Part shown: positions 1 through 7,507 of the stretch, one piece after another
Position numbering within the stretch: the stretch's first letter is position 1
Layout: every line of letters begins with the position of its first letter
Source: Alkalihalobacterium sp048323755
GTDB lineage: Bacteria > Bacillota > Bacilli > Bacillales > Bacillaceae_F
Direction of reading: 5' to 3'
Assembly (NCBI RefSeq): GCF_048323755.1
Contig: NZ_JBLWFS010000018.1
Location: 1 to 64,000, forward strand
Length of the DNA: 64,000 nucleotides
Notes under the pieces: model-generated
The model's input: the letters and a program-made list of their open reading frames with translations, nothing else
Told to the model about the DNA's origin: nothing
Databases searched by the model: none
Program-made: the position numbers and the translations under genes

Positions 1-2
1 AG

Positions 3-116
3 CTTAAACAGGATATTGACAAATATATCCGCCATTATAACCATACTAGATATCAATGGAACCTAAAAAAGATGACTCCTGTGCAATACAGAAATCACCT
101 TTTAAAGGTGGCCTAA
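3..116 (+). CDS. IS3-family (IS150-like) transposase, 3' fragment
   Basis: This is an open frame entering from the left edge, with 37 codons visible before TAA. It reads ...DIDKYIRHYNHTRYQWN followed by LKKMTPVQYR, the typical C-terminus of the integrase-like OrfB of IS3-family elements (I-x-x-Y-N-x-x-R and the TPxxYR tail). The DDE catalytic residues lie outside the window, so whether the element is intact cannot be judged. The right IS end should lie shortly downstream, around 120-160, where AT-rich DNA resumes; I cannot place the terminal repeat exactly. Confidence 0.75.
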   Translation, partial: LKQDIDKYIRHYNHTRYQWNLKKMTPVQYRNHLLKVA

Positions 117-220
117 GCCTTTTTTAAAAATGTCCTTTACAAAGGGTACCTTTTATTCAAGGAATCATCTTTTTTATTGAAACACTTACCAGTCGCCGTT
201 CATGTAGAGCATTAAACCCT

Positions 221-532
221 TTACATTAATTGATACGGTCCATCTGGGCGTTCTAACACATATTGCTCCTGAGCTTTATTTAACATTTCACTCCAAGTAC
301 TAAAATGAGTGGTTTGAGCGATAAATTGATCCCATTCTTCCTTATTGCTATTAATAATATTTTGTATATCCACTGTATCGAAATATCCATTTCTTAAGAA
401 CTGTTGCCATGAATAATACGAAGTGTATCGTGCCATAAATTGTTCATTAAATAAGAGATGGTAAGGTGCAATTGTTGTCGAGTACTGTTCAACAAACATT
501 TTTTGTAAACTAGAAATTACCGATTTTATCAT
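221..532 (-). CDS. Hypothetical protein, about 103 aa
   Basis: I do not recognise this protein. It is a soluble, aromatic-rich sequence with no membrane segment, signal peptide or metal motif; the middle has a Tyr/Trp-rich stretch (YTSYYSWQQF). Two starts are possible. The outer ATG at 541 is directly abutted by GGGG, too close for a ribosome site. The ATG at 532 has AGGGG with a 9-nt spacer, so I chose it. It lies between the IS fragment and the palindromic repeat at 599-804 and could be a strain-specific gene. Real coding status is moderately supported by the ribosome site and length. Confidence 0.5.
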   Translation of the reverse strand: MIKSVISSLQKMFVEQYSTTIAPYHLLFNEQFMARYTSYYSWQQFLRNGYFDTVDIQNIINSNKEEWDQFIAQTTHFSTWSEMLNKAQEQYVLERPDGPYQLM

Positions 533-598
533 ACCTAACATCCCCTTTTATTCATACTAATCTGATCTGATTTATTCTAACAAAAACATAGCGATCTT

Positions 599-804
599 TT
601 TTTACTAAGCTGATTTCGTAAACTTTGTTGCTTTTGGGCCGTTTTTTGAAAATAAAATAGCCTTTTCAAGACAAATTCATTTGTCTGAACGGCTATTTTA
701 TTTTCAAAAGCTTCACGCATAGCGTGAAGAGCCAAGCATTCGCTTGGCTTACGGTCCAAAAGCACGGAGCAACAATCTTTGTGAAAAGAGCCATTTACTA
801 AAAT
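599..804. repeat. Palindromic non-coding element, copy A (with extra hairpin)
   Basis: Both ends carry a related inverted sequence containing GTTGCTTTTGGxCCGT (left about 626-642; right, inverted, about 749-775). Inside are three hairpins: a perfect 19-bp stem (644-662 with 691-709), an 8-bp stem (711-718 with 722-729) and a 7-bp stem (731-737 with 742-748). The same end sequences and the last two hairpins recur inverted at 36403-36542, which lacks the 19-bp hairpin. It has no coding capacity. It looks like a small MITE- or REP-type mobile repeat. Confidence 0.75.
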
Positions 805-1004
805 GACTGTCACTGTGAAGTTTAATTACTTACTTATATATTATTCAAACAATTCCTACCTGTCAACTCGTATTTATAATTTTCTCAGTGTTTTATGTCT
901 GTTTTTTTCTTTTCTTCACATTATTTTCTATTGTTTTAAAAAAACTAAGGTGTATATAATTAAATTTGTCCTACTTTTTTTAAGAAAGTGAGAATTATAA
1001 TCAA

Positions 1005-2147
1005 ATGTACTACTTTATCCATGAAATGTTTGCGAATGCTGCTATTTTATCGTCATTTATTTTCTTTGCGGGATATTTAAATAGAGATGTTGCCTTATCG
1101 GTCCATTCATCACTTCGCACGAGATTTGCAATAGGGCTATATTGTAGTTTTTTAGGAATTATTTTGATGCAATACAGCATTCAAATCTCAGAAGCTGTCA
1201 TCGACTTACGTTATTTTTCAATTATGCTTGCAGCTTATCTAGCCGGCTTAATACCAGCTATAATAGTTGCTGCTATTATTGGGTTTGCACGAATATGGTT
1301 TTGGGGTTTAAATTTAGGTGGATTAATTGCGTTTAGCACTACCCTCATTGTAGGAGTAGGGTGTGGAGTAATCGGTCATTTCATAGCCAAACAATATCGT
1401 AAAAAATGGTTATATATGATTACCTATTCAACACTGGTAGGAGTGGCAACACTGTACCTCTTAGTAAGAGATATAGTCATCATAATACAATTTAGTGTGA
1501 TCTTTCTTTTGACTGGTATTTTTCTTATGTATTGTTTACGTTATGTTAGAGAAGCAAATGAAAATTATCGTTCCATCAAACAGAATTCCTATGAAGATGC
1601 GCTGACAGGGTTAACCAATGTACGCGGTTTCAATAAAGCTATTCAAGAGTTAGTTGATGTGACTCGAATCAACGAAGAAAAGCAGCTTTCCTTCCTATTA
1701 ATTGATATTGACCATTTTAAGAAGATAAACGATACATATGGTCATCTTAATGGAGACTTCGTTTTAAAGAAATTAGGGCAGTTGCTACAGTCAGAATCTC
1801 GTTCGTCAGATATCGTATCAAGAAATGGTGGCGAGGAATTCTCGATTTTACTTCCCAATTGTGATAAAGAAGATGCTGTTCAAATTGCCAAAAGGATCCG
1901 GAAATCGGTAGAGGCGGCTTTGTTTCATATAAACGGTGCACAACTTAATGTTACTATTTCACTTGGGGTTTCGAACTTCACTAGTCCAAGCATGACACCT
2001 GAACAACTCGTTCAAGAGGCAGATGAATGCCTTTACTTTGCTAAACGCGATCTGGTCGAAATCAAATTGCAGTGCGAAAAGACGGGAAGTTTACCACTGA
2101 AAAATAAAAAGTTACAAAGCTTCAAGGTGCGTATTGATCACGCCTGA
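1005..2147 (+). CDS. Membrane diguanylate cyclase (5TM-LYT sensor plus GGDEF)
   Basis: Predicted to make the second messenger c-di-GMP from two GTP at the cytoplasmic membrane. The N-terminal ~190 residues are hydrophobic, with about five to six membrane spans resembling the 5TM-5TMR_LYT sensor of Bacillus DgcK-type proteins. The C-terminal half is a GGDEF domain with the active-site signature GGEEF at residues 275-279. An RxxD inhibitory site (RSSD, 266-269) lies exactly five residues upstream, so product inhibition is expected. At 380 aa it is close to the usual length for this architecture. The first ATG was kept although the ribosome site is weak; an ATG seven codons later has none. A terminator overlaps the stop codon. 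It appears monocistronic. Confidence 0.9.
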   Translation: MYYFIHEMFANAAILSSFIFFAGYLNRDVALSVHSSLRTRFAIGLYCSFLGIILMQYSIQISEAVIDLRYFSIMLAAYLAGLIPAIIVAAIIGFARIWFWGLNLGGLIAFSTTLIVGVGCGVIGHFIAKQYRKKWLYMITYSTLVGVATLYLLVRDIVIIIQFSVIFLLTGIFLMYCLRYVREANENYRSIKQNSYEDALTGLTNVRGFNKAIQELVDVTRINEEKQLSFLLIDIDHFKKINDTYGHLNGDFVLKKLGQLLQSESRSSDIVSRNGGEEFSILLPNCDKEDAVQIAKRIRKSVEAALFHINGAQLNVTISLGVSNFTSPSMTPEQLVQEADECLYFAKRDLVEIKLQCEKTGSLPLKNKKLQSFKVRIDHA

Positions 2148-2168
2148 TTATCCAAATCAGGCTTTTTA
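2142..2168 (+). terminator. Rho-independent terminator of the GGDEF gene
   Basis: The stem GCCTGATT (2142-2149) pairs with AATCAGGC (2155-2162), with a 5-nt loop and a T-run. The TGA stop of the cyclase lies inside the 5' arm. Confidence 0.75.
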
Positions 2169-2265
2169 ATTTGTATTATATTCATTCTGCAGTCAACTAT
2201 AGTTTTTTATAAAGTGAATTAATGGTATAATTTTATAGATATTGTTTTTTGGAGGGTTTTATTTA

Positions 2266-3867
2266 ATGATTACAGTACAAAATGTAGGTTTACGTTACGG
2301 AGATAGAAAACTGTTTGAAGAAGTAAATATTAAATTTACACCAGGTAACTGTTACGGTCTTATCGGCGCGAACGGTGCTGGAAAATCAACGTTTATCAAA
2401 ATTCTTTCTGGAGAAATTGAACCTCAACAAGGTGAAGTACATATGAATCCAGGCGAGCGTCTTGCAGTTTTAAAACAGAACCACTTCGAATATGAAGAAC
2501 ATGAAGTCCTTAAAGTTGTTATTATGGGCCATGCTCGACTATATGAAGTTATGCAAGAAAAAGATGCGATTTACATGAAAGAAGATTTTAGTGACGAAGA
2601 TGGAATTAAAGCAGCTGAACTAGAAGGTGAATTCGCCGAAATGAACGGTTGGGAAGCTGAGTCTGAAGCAGCTATTCTTCTAAAAGGTCTTGGTATTGGC
2701 GAAGACCTTCATTATAAAAAGATGGCAGATCTTACAGGTGGGGATAAAGTCAAAGTACTCCTTGCACAAACATTATTCGGTAAGCCTGATGTTCTTTTAC
2801 TTGATGAGCCGACCAACCACTTAGACATTCAAGCGATCCAATGGTTAGAAGAGTTTTTAATTAACTTTGAGAATACCGTTATTGTTGTATCCCATGACCG
2901 TCACTTCTTAAATAAAGTGTGTACTCATATTGCCGACTTAGACTTTGGAAAAATTCAAATTTATGTTGGAAACTATGACTTCTGGTATGAGTCTAGCCAG
3001 CTAGCGTTAAGAATGGCTCAAGATCAAAATAAGAAAAAAGAAGAAAAGATTAAAGAACTACAAAACTTTATTGCCCGTTTCTCGGCCAATGCATCTAAAT
3101 CGAAGCAAGCAACTTCTCGTAAGAAATCATTAGAGAAAATTTCATTAGATGACATTAAACCATCATCTCGTCGCTACCCGTATGTACACTTTACTCCTGA
3201 ACGCGAAATCGGAAATGACTTATTACGTGTAGAAGGTCTTTCTAAAACAATCGATGGAGTAAAAGTGTTGGATAACGTTAGCTTTACGATGAGCAAAGAT
3301 GACAAGATTGCTTTAGTCGGTGCAAATGAACTTGCAAAATCGACTTTATTTAAAATCTTAATGGGTGAAATGGAAGCAGATAGCGGAACGTATAAATGGG
3401 GCTTAACCACTTCTCAAGCTTACTTCCCTAAAGACAACTCGAAGTATTTTGAAGGCTGTGACCTTAACCTTGTCGATTGGTTACGTCAATTTTCACCGAA
3501 CGACCAAACTGAGAGCTTCTTAAGAGGCTTCCTTGGTCGAATGCTGTTCTCAGGTGAAGAAGTTATGAAAAAAGCGAGTGTTTTATCTGGAGGCGAAAAA
3601 GTACGTTGTATGCTTTCAAAAATGATGTTAAGTGGTGCTAACGTTCTCCTATTAGATGAGCCAACGAACCACTTGGACTTAGAATCAATTACAGCTGTAA
3701 ACAACGGACTCATCAACTATAAAGGTTCAATGATCTTCACTTCACATGACCATCAGTTTATTCAAACGATTGCTAACCGCATTATCGATATTACACCAGA
3801 AGGTACAATTGTTGATAAGCTTATGACATATGATGAGTACTTAGAAGTAGCAAATGCTAGTGCTTAA
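2266..3867 (+). CDS. ykpA: ABC-F ribosome-associated ATPase, YkpA/YbiT type
   Basis: A soluble ABC-F protein with two ATPase domains and no membrane domain; family members act on the ribosome. NBD1 has Walker A GANGAGKST (34-42) and LLLDEPTNHLD; NBD2 also has LSGGEK and LLLDEPTNHLD. The linker with KSKQATSRKKSLEK is typical of the YkpA/YbiT group. The NBD2 Walker A reads GANELAKST (352-360): Ala replaces the Gly before Lys. NBD1's signature is LTGGDK rather than LSGGQ. The start is ATG 2266, preceded by GGAGGG at a 9-nt spacing; the in-frame TTG at 2242 has no site. The product is 533 aa, and a strong terminator follows. Confidence 0.92.
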   Translation: MITVQNVGLRYGDRKLFEEVNIKFTPGNCYGLIGANGAGKSTFIKILSGEIEPQQGEVHMNPGERLAVLKQNHFEYEEHEVLKVVIMGHARLYEVMQEKDAIYMKEDFSDEDGIKAAELEGEFAEMNGWEAESEAAILLKGLGIGEDLHYKKMADLTGGDKVKVLLAQTLFGKPDVLLLDEPTNHLDIQAIQWLEEFLINFENTVIVVSHDRHFLNKVCTHIADLDFGKIQIYVGNYDFWYESSQLALRMAQDQNKKKEEKIKELQNFIARFSANASKSKQATSRKKSLEKISLDDIKPSSRRYPYVHFTPEREIGNDLLRVEGLSKTIDGVKVLDNVSFTMSKDDKIALVGANELAKSTLFKILMGEMEADSGTYKWGLTTSQAYFPKDNSKYFEGCDLNLVDWLRQFSPNDQTESFLRGFLGRMLFSGEEVMKKASVLSGGEKVRCMLSKMMLSGANVLLLDEPTNHLDLESITAVNNGLINYKGSMIFTSHDHQFIQTIANRIIDITPEGTIVDKLMTYDEYLEVANASA

Positions 3868-3874
3868 CCACGCA

Positions 3875-3909
3875 AACACCGCTCAAGTCATTTGAGCGGT
3901 GTTATTTTT
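3875..3909. terminator. Bidirectional terminator between ykpA and the DUF6671 gene
   Basis: A perfect 12-bp stem (3875-3886 with 3892-3903) with a 5-nt loop and a T-run on the plus strand. It sits between two convergent genes. Confidence 0.85.
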
Positions 3910-3928
3910 GTATTTGTTATTGTAAATT

Positions 3929-4792
3929 TTAAGGGTTGCACCAATTACAGCGAGCCGGGTCCGCGTACTCCTTGCCACTTGGAAACAGAATTTCTTCTTC
4001 ATGTGTACAGTTTTTACATTTATACAAATGAGACCGAACGGCTTCGGTAGGATTACCGCAATACGCACATTCTAATCCTTTTTTGTATTCAATGACCTCA
4101 TACCCAGGCGTTGTACAAACTGGGCAAAACGACTGTAGTTTTTTGACGAGATCTAACGTGGCTAATTCAATATTTTTCATTCGGGTCGGATTAAACATCG
4201 CTCGCATATCGGTTTGAATAAAAACAGACTTTCGTGAGCTGGTTAGCAACCGGGAAACGGCACGTTTAAGATGGTCAGCCTCTATAATCCCTTTTTCCAT
4301 CTCTTTTCGATTTGTCGTATCCTCAGTAGCTTTAACAATCACTCCGTGGTCGGGAAACCCTTGAGCTAGAGCAAATTCATATGCATCTTCGTAACTTTCA
4401 ACTATTTTTCCAGCGTAATTTGTGTTGCCATTTGCTGTTAATCCTGTAACCTCAAGGTCTCGATCCTTATCAACAAACAAGATGAGCTCGCGATTAAAAG
4501 GCATAAACGGAATGATCGGGTGTGAACCAAATGACCCCTCACTTGCCAACCCTATATTTAGTCCACTTTGGAGCATCGCTGTTTCTACCTTTTTTTGAGC
4601 AGCTTCAAGCTGGTCTCCCGCTCTCTCCACGTCATTTGAAAACGTACCAAAAACATCCGTATCCAACTGTTCAGGAACTGCTACTTCAATGCCTAACTCT
4701 TGTTTTAAGATAGGTGCAATCACCTGTTCTTTTTTATGCATGGTCGCAAGTATCGCTTTTTGATTTAAGTATATATTCTTGTTTTTTTTCAT
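3929..4792 (-). CDS. DUF6671 family protein with C-terminal zinc ribbons
   Basis: The function is unknown; by recall it belongs to the DUF6671 family. It is 287 aa and soluble. The N-terminal ~210 residues are a mixed alpha/beta domain. The C-terminal ~65 residues hold four CxxC pairs (CPVC, CAYC, CKNC and a final CNWC), consistent with two zinc ribbons. The start at 4792 has only a weak purine stretch upstream, so it is not firmly decided. The gene converges on ykpA and is followed, on the same strand upstream, by uvsE; a 46-bp gap makes co-transcription with uvsE possible. Confidence 0.75.
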   Translation of the reverse strand: MKKNKNIYLNQKAILATMHKKEQVIAPILKQELGIEVAVPEQLDTDVFGTFSNDVERAGDQLEAAQKKVETAMLQSGLNIGLASEGSFGSHPIIPFMPFNRELILFVDKDRDLEVTGLTANGNTNYAGKIVESYEDAYEFALAQGFPDHGVIVKATEDTTNRKEMEKGIIEADHLKRAVSRLLTSSRKSVFIQTDMRAMFNPTRMKNIELATLDLVKKLQSFCPVCTTPGYEVIEYKKGLECAYCGNPTEAVRSHLYKCKNCTHEEEILFPSGKEYADPARCNWCNP

Positions 4793-4838
4793 CTAAACGT
4801 CATCTGCACTTTCTTCCAGAATGATAAAACCCATCCTA

Positions 4839-5699
4839 CTACCTTAGCTTGAGGATCGCTTGTTCTTTCATTTTAGCTTCTATCATTATATCTACATCAT
4901 ACCCATCTAAAACCGACATGAAATAATTCATATCTTCCTCGTGGATAAAATCGTGATGTGCCGTATCAGTCTTGCACGTTTTTCCTGAGCTTATATGCAT
5001 TTTCGGTTTACCTATTCCGTCCCACGTTTTCACTACTGTTGAAATAACCTCATGGATATTAGTATCCACAGGATTACAGAAGTGGTGATGGATATCAAAG
5101 CATACCGGTACTCCCGTTTCTTTGTGAATGTCCAATACGTCATTAACGTTATACACCTTATCATCATTTTCGAGGCGAAGTTTCTCCTTTATGTTAGGAC
5201 TTAATCGATTATAGACGCTAATAAACCTTTGTTTACTTTCTTCTTTATTTCCATAAGCACCGCCCGTATGAATAATGATATCTGTCCCCTTCACCAAATC
5301 CATTAATTTGGCATGATACACTAGGTCTTTTAATGCATTACTTACTACATTTTCATTTGGTGAATTGATGACCGTATATTGACCCGGATGTATACTAAGC
5401 CGCATGTGATGTGTTTGTTTGATTTCAACGATTTGATCCGTGAGATGAAGGACGTCTTTATCTTCCCACCAATTCCAATCAAGAATATCATGACTACCAA
5501 ACGGTATAATATCGCTACTCAAGCGAAAAAAAAGAATATCATGTTCTGCATTCCAGTGAACCATTTTCAGAACTTCTTTCAAATTGAGTAAAGCAAGTTC
5601 CTTAATTTTTGCCATACCTTCTTTTTCAACGGTAGCTAAACGACATGTCCTCATCTTTGATTTCAAGCTAATATTTTGACACGCATAACCTAGTCGCAA
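4839..5699 (-). CDS. uvsE: UV damage endonuclease UvsE
   Basis: Nicks DNA 5' to UV photoproducts, starting an alternative excision repair. The protein opens with RLGYACQNISL and contains SIHPGQYTVINSP, IIIHTGGAYGNKE, RLENDD, PVCFDIHHH and MHISSGK, the hallmarks of the TIM-barrel UvsE/UVDE family with its metal-binding His, Glu and Asp residues. The start is TTG 5699, with AAAGGATGAG just upstream. At 286 aa it is shorter than some relatives because the C-terminal tail ends soon after the barrel. It precedes the DUF6671 gene and follows a phosphoesterase gene by 18 bp, so a small operon is likely. Confidence 0.93.
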   Translation of the reverse strand: MRLGYACQNISLKSKMRTCRLATVEKEGMAKIKELALLNLKEVLKMVHWNAEHDILFFRLSSDIIPFGSHDILDWNWWEDKDVLHLTDQIVEIKQTHHMRLSIHPGQYTVINSPNENVVSNALKDLVYHAKLMDLVKGTDIIIHTGGAYGNKEESKQRFISVYNRLSPNIKEKLRLENDDKVYNVNDVLDIHKETGVPVCFDIHHHFCNPVDTNIHEVISTVVKTWDGIGKPKMHISSGKTCKTDTAHHDFIHEEDMNYFMSVLDGYDVDIMIEAKMKEQAILKLR

Positions 5700-5717
5700 T
5701 TCTTCTCATCCTTTTCA

Positions 5718-6458
5718 TCAGTCTTTCAAACCTCGATACTTTGCAGTTGTTAACTCTTTAATATAATCTTCTAGCTCTGGCATATTTACATCTTTCGCAT
5801 GCTCTATCGCTAACTCAATGTCATACGGAACTCGTACAAATTGAATTGAAAAACTACCTATTTGTTTTGACTGATACTGACCTTCTAAAACTGCATACGA
5901 AGCTTGTGTAATTTCTAACGGGTTTCCGACGCTCCCACAATTGAATAACGTTTTCCCTTGAAAGTTTTGCACATAAGCATTGTGTACATCCCCGTATCCG
6001 ACAACATCGGGCTCTTTTTCACCCTCAATGTTTTCCGTGTATTGAGAATTTTGGAACATCGTTAGTCTTTTCTCAATTAGATCCCACGGTTGTATTCTTT
6101 CATGAACACTTCTAGGTGAAGCGTGAAATAAACGAATTAACCTCCCGCTCATATAAAAGTCAAAAGAGAAAGGAAGTTGTTCTAAAAAAGCGACTTGATC
6201 GTCACGTAGTTGTGCTTGGTGCCAGCGAAGTGTTTCAAACTTTGGTTCTTTCGTAATGATATCATCCCAATTCCCCATAATCGTCAGCTCACAATTCGCT
6301 TTAACTTTATCAATGACTAAACTCGAATGCGGACCTTTACCAACAAGGTCTCCAAGACAAATAATATGAGATATTTGACGACTTTCAATGTCGGCTAATA
6401 CAGCATCTAAAGCTGGTGTATTGCCATGAATATCTGATATAACTGCGATTCTTTCCAT
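5718..6458 (-). CDS. Calcineurin-like metallophosphoesterase (YfcE/MJ0936 type)
   Basis: A cytoplasmic phosphoesterase with the motifs SDIHGN (residues ~8-13), GDLVGKG, GNWDD, a mid-domain HASPRS and GYGDVHN in place of the usual GHTH. It therefore has the two-metal site, though with Asp-Val at the position of the GHTH Thr-His. The natural substrate is unknown; relatives act on phosphodiesters or phosphoproteins. At 246 aa it is the usual length. A GAGGGGATAC ribosome site precedes the ATG. It lies 18 bp upstream of uvsE on the same strand and 26 bp downstream of the protease gene, suggesting read-through transcription of all three. Confidence 0.85.
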   Translation of the reverse strand: MERIAVISDIHGNTPALDAVLADIESRQISHIICLGDLVGKGPHSSLVIDKVKANCELTIMGNWDDIITKEPKFETLRWHQAQLRDDQVAFLEQLPFSFDFYMSGRLIRLFHASPRSVHERIQPWDLIEKRLTMFQNSQYTENIEGEKEPDVVGYGDVHNAYVQNFQGKTLFNCGSVGNPLEITQASYAVLEGQYQSKQIGSFSIQFVRVPYDIELAIEHAKDVNMPELEDYIKELTTAKYRGLKD

Positions 6459-6483
6459 TGTATCCCCTCTCTCTTTCTTTTAA

Positions 6484-7284
6484 TTATGGACCGATAAGCT
6501 GTTGTAATTCATCGTTTACATATTGGATCGGAATAGCTAACCCGACTGAATTTTTATCATCAAGTAATCGCGGGATCGTTCGGGCATAGACAACGCCAAT
6601 GACCTTTCCTTCTTCATTGATAACAGGACTTCCGCTATTACCGCTATATATCGGTGCGGAAATTTTTAACACATGTAAACGATCCTCATTTTCAACGATT
6701 TCACCGTCAGTTACAATTTGTGAATGCATCAATGGATTACCAATGACATAAATTGCATCTCCAATGGATCCACTGTTTTCATCTAAAGTAAGATGCGGAA
6801 CATCCCTAGCAGGAACAGATACAAAAGCGAGATCTAATTCTTCATTGGATTCAATCACCGTTCCTTCGTACAAATCGCCATTTGGAAAACTAACGACAAG
6901 TTGTCCTTTTCCATCCACTACGTGATGATTCGTTATGATCATTCCTTCTGATGATATGGCAAAGCCCGTTCCCCTTGAATTGTTACCTTGAATGGTGACA
7001 ACGGCTTCTTTATATATTTGAATATCTTCTTGTTTGGATAGTTCGTTAGACGTTCTTAAGAACTGCAGAGCGTTCAAATTAAACATGTTTAACCATACAC
7101 CCAGCACATTTAGGACGAGTAAGAAAGAAACACCGATCGCAACCGATTTTATAATGAATGCTTTACGCTTTTTTTGCTTTTCAACTCGTTCAAGATCTTC
7201 TTCCTCTTCTTCAATAAAAAAGTCTTCTAGTGACGGTTCCTCGTACTGATGCTCTTCTATATTTTCATTTTCTTTATCGTTCAT
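6484..7284 (-). CDS. Membrane-anchored trypsin-like serine protease (HtrA-like, no PDZ)
   Basis: Surface protease or protease-like chaperone. It has an acidic cytoplasmic N-terminus (runs of Glu), one membrane span (about residues 44-68) and then an extracellular S1C domain. The catalytic triad is visible: His121 in TNHHVVDG, Asp151 in ELDLAFV and Ser217 in GNSGSPV. Unlike HtrA/HtrB there is no PDZ domain. GTG 7296 is in frame, but GGAGG overlaps it; ATG 7284 sits 5 nt after GGAGG and was chosen, giving 266 aa. It could process or sense misfolded exported proteins; its substrate is not inferable. Confidence 0.88.
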   Translation of the reverse strand: MNDKENENIEEHQYEEPSLEDFFIEEEEEDLERVEKQKKRKAFIIKSVAIGVSFLLVLNVLGVWLNMFNLNALQFLRTSNELSKQEDIQIYKEAVVTIQGNNSRGTGFAISSEGMIITNHHVVDGKGQLVVSFPNGDLYEGTVIESNEELDLAFVSVPARDVPHLTLDENSGSIGDAIYVIGNPLMHSQIVTDGEIVENEDRLHVLKISAPIYSGNSGSPVINEEGKVIGVVYARTIPRLLDDKNSVGLAIPIQYVNDELQQLIGP

Positions 7285-7414
7285 ACGCTCCTCCACCCTC
7301 TTATAAATACTATTCTAATCATATCATTTTTATTTAGAAAACACGATTTACCACTACTCTCGACGCAAATAGAAGTAGCATAACTAAAATCGCTTTTCCT
7401 GAACTTCTAGACAA

Positions 7415-7441
7415 TAAAAAAAGACAGGAATTCATCCTGTC
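7415..7441 (-). terminator. Terminator of the U32 gene
   Basis: The stem GACAGGA/TCCTGTC (7423-7429 with 7435-7441) is followed on the minus strand by seven Ts. It lies about 65 bp after the U32 stop codon. Confidence 0.85.
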
Positions 7442-7507
7442 TCTTGATCAATGTTGTAAAGTTACTCATTAACTACTATAGCAAGTTTAGTGAGGTCTAT
7501 TATATTT

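Noticed and set aside
577..991. Open frames over the palindromic repeat and the AT-rich stretch before the diguanylate cyclase
   Set aside because: They translate the repeat arms or low-complexity hydrophobic sequence and lack ribosome sites.
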